From positions 19,938,807 through 20,002,806 of the forward strand of contig OX123190.2 in the NCBI GenBank assembly GCA_944739405.2: DNA of 64,000 nt, given 5' to 3'. The translations under genes were made by a program, and so were the position numbers. Below are positions 55,969-64,000 of this stretch, piece by piece (position 1 is the stretch's first letter; each line of letters opens with the position of its first letter). This DNA comes from Euclidia mi. Lineage: Eukaryota > Arthropoda > Insecta > Lepidoptera > Erebidae. The notes under the pieces are model-generated. The model ran no database searches and was not told where the DNA came from. It was given only the letters and a program-made list of their open reading frames with translations.

Positions 55969-56317
55969 CATTTTATATATTAAGAAGATGTTGTCAGTGC
56001 CAGTCGCGACATCCCTATATTCAGCTCTTATTAGTTTAGAATTCATTAGATAAGGATGTAGATTAATTAGAAAATTACAATTTAAAAATGCATCCATAGA
56101 TCACGTCGTTAATATGAAGCGAGGTTGCTGTAGAGTCTAGTAAATACAACATATATTGTGTTATTTGGTAACTGTGCTTATAGTTTATTGTCCTCGTATG
56201 AGATAGGGAGTAAGCACATTTAAGTGTCACTTGTTTTTGCTGATTTGTATTGAATAATCATTTTCTATTAGTTATTCCCAATAAATCTCTATAATAGGTA
56301 CCTATACATATAAAAAT

Positions 56318-56480
56318 CTTGCGTTACTGAGTGACTGACAGACAACGTACCTACAACCAAAACTATTGGGCCCAAGAAGCTGAAATCTGAAATGTACTAA
56401 TGTTCCTTGGGAACCGTAGGGGTGCACTAAGAAGGGATTGCCCAAAATACCCAAGAGTTCGGGCAAAAAGGTTTAAATTT
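56318..56480 (-). repeat. Family F repeat, antisense
   Basis: AAATCTTGCGTTACTGAG, then ACTATTGGGCCCAAGAAGC and CCGTAGGGGTGCACTAAGAA. Confidence 0.6.
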
Positions 56481-56877
56481 AAAAAAAAATACGCGACTAT
56501 ATTTGTTTATCAATGGCACGAGTGTGGCTGTATTCTAGAAAAATACTTAGTTTTTCTTTACACACTTGTTAAATAGCAATAGAGCAAACTTATGGCAATA
56601 ATGTAATAATGGGGGGTACCGTACGTAATTATACGACATGGAATAATCTGATCCAGGTTTTGCTGAAATATATTTTCCAATACAATGGTACCTAATATAA
56701 ATCTGCGAGCTGATAACGAAATATATAATGGTACGATAATGATATGAAGCTATGCCCATAACTTATTTTCTCTAGATTTATACCAGTTTTAATTTAATAA
56801 AGATAATTAGGTAACAAAATTAAGTTGTTATTTTACTTGAGCCATAGTGAAATTATATGTAGGTGTATTTTTTTAAT

Positions 56878-57064
56878 CACTAGCGACCCGCCCCGGCTTC
56901 GCACGGGTGCAATGTTATGCATGTATTATACATAAATCTTTCTCTTGAATCATTCTATCTATTAAAAAAACCGCATTGCAATCCGTTGCGTTCTTTTAAA
57001 GATTTAAGCATACATAGGGACAGACAGACAGAAGAGAGACTTTGTTTTATACTATGTAGCGATG
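56878..57064 (+). repeat. Lepidopteran repeat with CGACCCGCCCCGGCTTCGC end
   Basis: Starts ACTAGCGACCCGCCCCGGCT, has CTTGAATCATTCTATCTATT and GGGACAGACAGACAGA, and ends ACTATGTAGCGATG. The ACTAG-type terminus fits a Helitron-like family. Non-coding. Confidence 0.6.
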
Positions 57065-57124
57065 ATAACGAAATTAATATAATTAGTGAATACAGATATT
57101 AGTCAACTAATGTTAAGCCATTAT

Positions 57125-57295
57125 CCTTATCTGTACTGACAGACGACGCACAAATAAAACCACTGGGCGCAAAAGGCTGAAATTGGGCATGTACCCGTAT
57201 GTTCCTTAGAAAAAATGGATTTATTTCCGAATATCTCACGGGATCAGGAAGTAAAATGTGCTGGCGATGTGCATGCGTAGCTACGGGCATCCTCT
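57125..57295 (-). repeat. Family F repeat, diverged, antisense
   Basis: ACTGACAGACGACGCAC, GGGCGCAAAAGGCTGAAAT and the CTACGGGCATCCTCTA end. Confidence 0.5.
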
Positions 57296-57311
57296 ATATA
57301 AACTATATACT

Positions 57312-57573
57312 TATATATTCTACCACATTCACACAACACCATCTAGTCCCAAACTAAGCAGAAGCTTGTACTATGGGTACTAGGTAATGGATAACCATAC
57401 ATAATTATATACTTTTTTTTGTAAATACATACATATTATACATAGAAACACCCAGACCAAGACAAACATCCGTGTTAATGCACACAAATGTTTGACTTGA
57501 GCGGGAATCGAACCCGCGACCTTCGGCGTAGCTGTCGCTTACCTACACTCCCGCTGCGCCAGCCGATCGTCTA
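57312..57573 (-). mobile_element. SINE family B, full-length copy
   Basis: The 3' end ATATTCTACCACATTCACAC is at the left. At the right is a tRNA-like head whose minus strand gives a box A-like TGGCGCAGCGG and box B GGTCGCGGGTTCGATTCCCG. This is a SINE head and not a tRNA gene, because the rest of the cloverleaf is absent. Confidence 0.85.
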
Positions 57574-57579
57574 ATATAA

Positions 57580-58400
57580 GATAAAATAATCAACTGCCCT
57601 TCTATAAAATATCGCAGTCTGTATGTTACCTAGCATATCACCCCGATGCAACAAACTTTGCCGTTCTATAACACCCTGACATTCCTTCTTATTTTTTGTG
57701 TCAATATGTGGCCCGAAGTTTTCTTGTTTGGAGACAAGAACCGGTACCGACGAGAAACACGTAGTGTGTAGTTCTAATGCTCTGATGAATGACCGTAAAT
57801 GCCACACTAGCGGTCACCCAGCCAAGAAGAGACCTCTGTGAACGATGCTTTACTTCATCACGTTACGGCCGCCACACCTGCCATTGCGGGTCAATCAGTG
57901 CACCGAAAGCTGATCGAATTGGTATCTGTTTGACATTTTAATCAGAAATATATTTAAGTACCTATAGATTTATAAAAGTAAAGACCTGTAATCTTTTTTC
58001 TGTTTCTAACATTATCTTGTTGTTTTAACTGTAAGTCTTTAAATATAGTTCGGTGGAACGTGCTAATCTCTGAAACTTGCCCCATATAAGGAAAAGCTGC
58101 GCCATGTTCACTCACGTTCACATATCAATGAACGCGTGCGACTAATTTCAAGATACAAAGGCCATAATTTATTATAAGCGATATGTTTGATTGATACGTG
58201 TCACAGTTTATATGATAGTACACACTATAGGGAAAAAACAATCGCTTCTAACGGGCACAAGTAATTTTTTATCTGTCCAAGTTACAGATAACATTGTCAG
58301 AAAGGGCATATAAGTTATCAAATACCTACGCACGTCAATATTCATTGTGACATCAGAATTAAGTTGCGTACACATTTAAAACATACCTACATACATACAT
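57580..58400. other. Non-coding or unrecognised
   Basis: The minus-strand frame 57571-57807 has no supporting splice sites or motifs. Otherwise AT-rich. Confidence 0.4.
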
Positions 58401-58401
58401 A

Positions 58402-59327
58402 GACTCACGCCTGTTTCCCGGAGGGGTAGGCAGAGACTACGGAACGCCATTTGCAACGATCCTGACATACCTCTCTTGCTTCATTCACTCCCATGAAGTT
58501 TCTCATGCATGCTCTTCTGTTTAGGGTACTTCTGAACTGTCCTTTTTTTAGGATGTCTCCAATCTGGTCAGAGAACGTCCGCCTAGGTCTTCCCCTTCGT
58601 CCTGTCCCATTCACACTTGCTTTATATATCTTCTTTGTCAGTTTTTCGTCATCCATCCTCTCCATGTGTCCAAACCATCTTAACATGCCTTTCTCGAAGC
58701 TTGTCACTACATCTTCTTTCACCCCACACCACTCTCTTATCAGTCTTATCAGACAATTCTTTACTCTGTCGGTCAAAGACACACCACACATACTTCTCAG
58801 TGCTCTCATTTCTACAGCATTTAATCAACTTTCAAGTCTCTTCTGCCATACCCAATTTTCACTACCATACATAAGGGTAGGCACTAACACCCCTCTATGC
58901 ACAGCCATACGTGCCTTTTTGGACACGTTTTGACTGTTCATAAACGCCTTCAGAGCTCCATTCACACTATTACCTGCATTAACTCTTCATTCAATATCTT
59001 CTTCATTCTTACCATCTCTTGTAAACAACGTACCTAAGTAAACAAACTCATTCACTTGTTCCACTCGCTGTCCATCGATCAAAACATTACAAGCCGTAAC
59101 GCATTCCTCCTTTTCAAAAACCATAACTTTCGTTTTACTTACATTCACTTTCATTTCTTTCCTCTCTAACGCACCATGCATGATTGTTACCATCTCCTGC
59201 AACTCCTCCGCTGAAGATGCAAGTATTACCTGATCATCAGCATAAAGGAGGCATTTGACGAGTAACCCATTCATCCTTAATCCGCAGTCACTATGTTTTA
59301 AATCTTGCAAACAACTGTCCTTCATTT
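58402..59327 (-). pseudogene. RTE-like reverse transcriptase, C-terminal half
   Basis: The minus strand 58987-59325 has the palm motif LLYADDQVILASS and then FVYLGTLFTRDG. 58405-58809 has RWFGHMERMDDEKLTKKIY, RRGRPRRTFSDQI and a stop at the 3' end. A frameshift and possible small deletion lie between them (58810-58986). The 3' end of this ORF and UTR (58402-58436) is the same sequence as the tail of SINE family A. 5'-truncated LINE copy. Confidence 0.8.
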
Positions 59328-59365
59328 AAAACAATCCCTGCATAGCAAAATTGCAATAGAGACAA

Positions 59366-59800
59366 AATAGTAGGGGACCCCACGATGCTAAATTCGGATT
59401 TACTCGATCATTGAGACCTGTTGGGTTGCAAAGCTAAGATGATAAAATGATAAAAATGTAAATAATGTATATCTTTGCATCGATGGGGGAGCAGCTATTG
59501 ATTTTCAAAACGTAAAAAAAACTGTTGTACTAATTCCTCAAGATAATCGTCAGATTATTCAATGAGAGCCTTTTTTTAGGTTCAGTAGGAAAAGCATGTT
59601 AATCCACTTATAAAATCTGACACGCTCGATTAATTTTACTTTTTTGCATTTTAAAATCTTTCGTACAACCACCCCCATTATGCAAACGATCACATTAACA
59701 TTGCTGATTTATTAAGAATACCTACGTGGGTCATGGATGCTATCAATATCTGACGCGACGAGTAATTCCCGAAATCACTTTATGGGCTCCCCTACTAAAA
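59366..59800. mobile_element. MITE with TAGTAGGGGACCCCA ends
   Basis: Inverted ends AGTAGGGGACCCCA at the left and TGGGCTCCCCTACT at the right, with further weaker pairing (TAAATTCGG/CCGAAATCA). About 435 bp, non-coding. Confidence 0.65.
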
Positions 59801-61080
59801 GACGTAGAACGAGCTAGAACAAGTCTAGATTAAACTTCTCACATTACAGAATATCATTTATTAGGTGCTTCAAAGGAGCACTTAGGTGCTCAAGAAAACC
59901 CCATCCGAAAGCATCAGAGTCCTCAAAGATACCTTCACAATACCCCCAATAGTTCCCCAGTAGTAGTCTTAGTTCTGGATCCGGCATAGATTGATTGATG
60001 ATGATTTTGAAAGAGTCTACGAGTGCGCATCACCTGAGCCGTAGGCATAGAAATATAAATATATCTATGGCCTTAGGTATTTTCTCTGTGAAAGCAAATG
60101 CTCTAGGAATTATTCCCACAAGTACTCCTAATTATATTTTTTCAAATTTGAAGCAGCTTTTTATAGTTTTTTGTCTAGATGGAAGCTACACCCGGCACTG
60201 TCTCAATTTGACTAGTTTAATAATATAGAATAGATACCTGTGCAGAACAAGTCACAAGGTGACGCTTACGAACGTCAATTTTTTTAAATCGAATTACTTA
60301 ATGCTTCTACATTTACATTTACTGCCTCGTTCGCAAAGCAATAGGTAGAACCACGAGATAGAACGGGCAATAAAACACTCGTTGCCACTCTTTTGAATCA
60401 CCAATATTATGGTACATAATATGTATTTTATTTTTGTAAGGAGCTGCAACTGTTTCACATTGTACTTAATTACTTGTAAATAGTAATTATTGTATATATT
60501 TGTATATGTATTTGATACTATTCATGCCAACTTTTGCCAGCTATGCAATAAATTTCGTAGTTTATCGCATCGCTTATTCAAGTGCATAGACTTGCACGTA
60601 TCATATTATAGTAGGTACAACATTATTGACAGAGAAATGCACTCATCTCAAGGTTTCGATAACGCTCACAACTATGTTATGCCTAACTTTTAGATTTATG
60701 TGTTTACGTTGCGATAAAACATCGTACGCAACCAAATTATCGGGGCTGTCCTATTTACAATGCGGGCAACGTATTTTATACACAATAATAGGTAATATCG
60801 ATAACATTGTATTTTCGTGTTCGAATAAATTCGTAAACCTTCGCATCGAGTGAAAGCCATGCTCTGGGAGTTACTTTTCATGTTCATGGAAATCATGGCA
60901 ACATTTTCATTCTAAATACATGCACCCTCTAGCGGTCTCGACAGACTAGAACCCTGGCCTTCCCCGTTAGTAGCGAGAAATGTCGTGAAACTAATTACTT
61001 ACACCACAATGACAAGAAAATCTCGTCCTAACATTTATAGGTAGGCACTAAGACTATAGAATAAAAGGCAGACAGAGCGC
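59800..61080. other. Non-coding
   Basis: No gene-like frame with splice signals. GAGTGCATTTCTC- and ACGTTGCGATAAAA-type stretches are unique in this window. Confidence 0.4.
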
Positions 61081-61208
61081 GCGGAACACTTGCGTGAGGC
61101 CACTAAAGCAAATACAAAATTGAAAAGTGAATACAAACTCGACTCAGTGCGCTGCGAAGCATCGCACAGTTCACACGCCACGATCGATCCTGCTTTTAAA
61201 TTCATAAA

Positions 61209-61280
61209 ATGCCGTCTTGCGTTTTCAAACATTGTAAAAGTTGTTTCTAAAAGCAAATACGGGAAGATGGAATATATTCT
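61209..61280 (+). pseudogene. Possible THAP-domain start, broken
   Basis: ATG CCG TCT TGC gives MPSCVFKHCKSC followed by a stop. The next frames give KQIREDGI, which fits the beginning of a C2CH THAP DNA-binding domain. It is only about 20 residues, so the call is tentative. P-type transposases and many domesticated genes start this way. Confidence 0.3.
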
Positions 61281-61610
61281 TACAGATAACTATGGATTAT
61301 TTGACCGTTTTATAATATTATTTCGATAAAATTCGTATTTCTGCAGAAAATATGTAAGTGTTGCCAGTTTACGTCGACACCGTTTTCCCTGAATTAGGGA
61401 AAATGCACTTGTCAATTGATCATGTAGGTAATAATGATTGTCATGTTAATGAAGAATACATTAACGTATTGTTAAAGTATATTGTAGATTATATTTTTTC
61501 TTATAAATATACTAATAGGATTTCCATTAGTATATACATTGTTTTGAGTTCGATCCCCAAACGATCCAAATATTCGTGTACACGCGGCTACTTGTCAAGC
61601 TATACACTTT

Positions 61611-61668
61611 GACCTTTGTACCGTTGTTAGACCTTTGTACCGTTGTTAGACCTTTGTACCGTTCTTAT
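61611..61668 (+). repeat. Three tandem 19-bp units
   Basis: GACCTTTGTACCGTTGTTA repeated three times, the last diverged. Confidence 0.9.
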
Positions 61669-61669
61669 G

Positions 61670-62690
61670 GCGTAGGGAATAAGTATCAAAATCGTACTTC
61701 GACTATTTAGCTTGACTTGGCGCCGTGTGTACATTAAGTACAGAAACAGAAATTATTGATTGTAGCCATTATTTATTTTTAATTGCAATTTTTTTTGGTT
61801 ACGATTTATGATTATGATATTCATAATTTATTGTATGCATGACAAAATGTCTTTAGCTAATTAATATTTATGACGCAAGCCTATCTATTTATTTCTCAAT
61901 TTACGAATAAAATTAGTTAAAACTTAACTCGGAGCCTACATTTTTTAAGAAATGTATTTATAAAAGCATACTTTAACGGTATCTTTTATTTGAATAATTT
62001 TCACAACAGCATTACATATTAAAAGCATTAATTAAATCTATGGTAAATTCTTCAAAACCACAAACGAATATAAAATATTACCTATGTAATATTTTTATAT
62101 TCGTTTGCAAAAACTATATGCAAAATAGTGGGAGATTATTCATAATCTGGCAACTTTACACACACATAGACGCGCGTGTCCGTATAGTGCCAGTCGCCAA
62201 ATGTCACGCACACATAGCTGTCAACGTGCCTCACTTAGTTGGACTAATATGCTACATCTGGTTCTTGTTTGTTAAATCTGTGGGTAGGCACCTAATAAAA
62301 TAAAAAGTAACTCACTTTGTGCATTTTTTGTAAACTATGAAAAAGGATTTTTTTAGGCAAATCCAAGAAAAAGCTACATTTTTTATTTTTTGTTCATAGA
62401 AATAATTCAATGGACAAACAATTAATTGCATAAGCATTAGGAGGCTCAAAAATGCTTTAGGCCGACATTCTCTTTAAAACTTACAACTAGGATTGGAACC
62501 GTGAAAGACGTTGAACTGTTATAAAATGTACCTACTTATTTGTACCTATATAAGTACCTATGTTACAACCATAATAATAAACCGAGATAATACCGACATA
62601 AAGACATATTTATTTCTGCATTTTGGTTGTTTACAGCATTTATACTTACAAGTCAAAAATATTATTATACCTAGGTACTATCTATATTAT
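61670..62690. other. Non-coding with one hairpin
   Basis: AT-rich. It contains the hairpin at 62062-62106; no gene seen. Confidence 0.45.
62062..62106. repeat. Hairpin, 20-bp arm, 4-nt loop, one indel
   Basis: AAACGAATATAAAATATTAC (62062-62081) pairs with 62086-62106, which has one extra A. The loop is CTAT. Confidence 0.9.
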
Positions 62691-62699
62691 ACTTCTTTT

Positions 62700-62949
62700 T
62701 ATAGACTCACGCCTTTATCCCCGAAGGGGTAGGCAGAGGTGTAATATTACACCCACATTTCGCCATGATTTTTTAGGTCCCACGTAATAGGGGGCGAGCC
62801 TATTGCCGTACCGGGCACATTACCAGACTCCGTGCTGTTACTGGGAATTTCCTAACGGAAAAACCCAATAACACTTTGCCCGACCCGGGAATCGAACCCG
62901 AGACCTCCCAATCTCACGCGCACATTTATGCCGCAAGACCAACGAGGAA
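62700..62949 (-). mobile_element. SINE family A, copy on minus strand
   Basis: The 3' tail TAGACTCACGCCTTTATCC is at the left. The head with the reverse of box B (GGAATCGAACCCGAGACC) and CGCAAGACCAACGAGG is at the right. Confidence 0.85.
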
Positions 62950-63270
62950 GATATTATTTACTATTAGTAAATATTACTGAAAAAAATTATGCTTATATAA
63001 TTTTTCAAGTGCTCCAATATAATTAAGGTTAACTATCCTTTACTATGCTATCTGTTTGCATTATTTATTGATATAAATTAAAATAATATTATTTAATATA
63101 ATTTATAGTAGGTATTATTAAATTATTAATGTTAAATATTTATTATTGGCTATTTAATATCTACAAATAAAATAATGAATTTAATAAAATATTGTCATAA
63201 AAATTAAACACCAACATCAAATTAAAATAGGTAAGTATTTATTTTTACTATTTATTATTAAGTATGAGAT
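62950..63270. other. AT-rich non-coding
   Basis: Long runs of A/T with many short TTAAT inversions and no coding content. Confidence 0.5.
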
Positions 63271-63271
63271 T

Positions 63272-63343
63272 TCATCATCATCAGCCTTTAATAGTCCACT
63301 ACTGGACTAGGCCTCTCCTTTGCAAGGAGGAATTGGCCTACTA
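63272..63343 (-). mobile_element. SINE family D fragment used as mariner target
   Basis: CATCATCATCAGCCTTTAAT to GGAATTGGCCTACTA, where the next element begins. In other copies the text continues CTATACC, so the insertion is at that TA. Confidence 0.75.
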
Positions 63344-64000
63344 CGAGGGTCAAACTGAAAGTTCTTAGAACTGGCCACTTATAAACAATATAATAAAAAA
63401 AATATTCTAAAATTTGAAAATAGAACTCTTTGCCAATATTACTGAGTATATATTTCATTCATTTGTCATTTGTTTTACGATTTGGCGGCAAATTGAAAAT
63501 TGTCTGTGTCACGTCAACATGAATTTAACACGAGAAAATTTTCGTGCAATGATTTTTTATGACTTTCGATGTCATTTAAGTCAACAAGAAAGTTATGATA
63601 GACTACGATTGGCCTTTCACGATGAAGCCCCATCTCGTGCGACTGTTTACAACTGGTTTAATGAGTTTAAACGTTGTCGCACTAATCTCACTGATGATGT
63701 ACGTGAGGGACGGCCTTCTACGGCGACGACTGAAAATAACATCTGTGTTGTGCGGCGTATGATAGAGACTGACAAAAGAGTGACCTATCAGCAGATTCGG
63801 ACAAGCTTAGGCATCGGTATGAGTCAAGTGCACAAAATCCTCCACGAACATTTAGCGGTCAGGAAGCTTTGCGCCCGGTGGATACCTCATAATTTGACTA
63901 AGGCTCAAAAACTCCATCGTGTGGATTGGTGCCGTAAAATGATTGAAAGATTTAACGGAGGTGACTCAAATGCTGTGTTCGACATACTAACAGGTGACGA
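63344..64000 (+). mobile_element. mariner-like element, left part, runs off the window
   Basis: The terminal sequence CGAGGGTCAAACTGAAAGTT starts at 63344 just after TA in a family D SINE. It is followed by a 5' UTR and an open transposase frame. Confidence 0.85.
63519..64000 (+). CDS. mariner transposase, N-terminal 160 codons (partial)
   Basis: Open from ATG 63519 to the window end. The paired helix-turn-helix region includes SQQESYDRLRLAFHDEAPSR and TVYNWFNEFKRC, then REGRPSTATTENN as linker. VTYQQIRTSLGIGMSQVHKI is the second helix-turn-helix. RWIPHNLTKAQKLHRVDWCR and the first catalytic D in ILTGDE close the segment. There is no stop or frameshift in this part. Its protein differs clearly from the irritans-like copy at 30 kb, so it is another mariner subfamily. 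Confidence 0.9.
   Translation, partial: MNLTRENFRAMIFYDFRCHLSQQESYDRLRLAFHDEAPSRATVYNWFNEFKRCRTNLTDDVREGRPSTATTENNICVVRRMIETDKRVTYQQIRTSLGIGMSQVHKILHEHLAVRKLCARWIPHNLTKAQKLHRVDWCRKMIERFNGGDSNAVFDILTGD

Larger units (their letters stand above)
54604..56000 (+). repeat. Family F repeat split by a TTTGACAAA-rich element
   Basis: The left part is 54604-54798 (to ACGCAAGGATTTTATAT) and it resumes at about 55968 (TTTATATATTAAGAAG). The gap holds an element of about 1.17 kb that contains SINE A. Confidence 0.65.

Noticed and set aside
57483..57573. tRNA-like head on the minus strand
   Set aside because: Part of SINE family B, which recurs with the same downstream body.
61035..61329. ORFs on both strands around the THAP-like start
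   Set aside because: Neither extends the THAP motif and neither has splice sites. Only the short MPSCVFKHCKSC match was kept, at low confidence.

Overview
The window looks like nuclear DNA of an insect, most probably a lepidopteran (moth or butterfly). The reasons are its AT-rich base composition, tRNA-derived SINEs, RTE-type LINE tails ending in (TGA)n, repeats built on an AATATTATAAATGCGAAAG-like core or on a CCCGCGGCTTCGC end, mariner elements, and genes with GT-AG introns. I cannot name the species. There is no operon, rRNA, true tRNA gene or CRISPR array. Almost everything recognisable is mobile DNA in nested layers.

Host-like coding DNA is sparse and lies mostly on the minus strand. 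The best case is a three-exon, 132-codon gene of unknown function at 8940-10191. A degenerate second copy of it lies at 30934-32151, inside a segmental duplication (about 9031-12620 against about 30935-42315). The second copy has been hit by a mariner, an RTE LINE with a 16-bp target duplication, a Helitron-like fragment and a complete Ty3/gypsy LTR element. Two further exons (54193-54335 and 52021-52147) splice in phase into the C-terminal part of a Cys-containing protein. GC-rich exon-like pieces at 27514-27677 and 28665-28772 share a nearly identical 33-bp end.

From 17 to 27.5 kb lies a broken Polinton/Maverick (adintovirus-like) relic on the minus strand. It has the C-terminal part of DNA polymerase B, a packaging ATPase, a penton-like protein, a small basic core-type protein and a double-jelly-roll major capsid protein. 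A BIR (IAP) fragment sits just beyond the capsid end on the other strand. The relic is split by SINEs, Helitron pieces and a 2.6-kb element. That element has 35-bp terminal inverted repeats and carries a broken gene resembling the insect DUF7869 family. A second polymerase-B tail at 359-927 shows that more than one copy was present.

Other elements, from left to right, are: a non-LTR RT remnant (1.1-1.8 kb); a large fold-back (1.8-3.5 kb); a PIF/Harbinger relic (3.65-4.5 kb); Helitron/LINE mosaics (7-8.4 kb); PIF/Harbinger MITEs (11.5-12.6 and 49.6-50.2 kb); a hAT relic (13.6-15.9 kb); an intact DD41D Tc1/mariner transposase in a 2.9-kb element (42.5-45.4 kb); a 1.06-kb near-perfect palindrome (47.4-48.5 kb); an RTE-like RT fragment whose 3' end matches the tail of SINE family A (58.4-59.3 kb); and a mariner running off the right edge (63.3-64 kb).

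A striking feature is the series of perfect or near-perfect short hairpins with 3-5-nt loops scattered through the window. They suggest repeated fold-back (template-switch) duplication.
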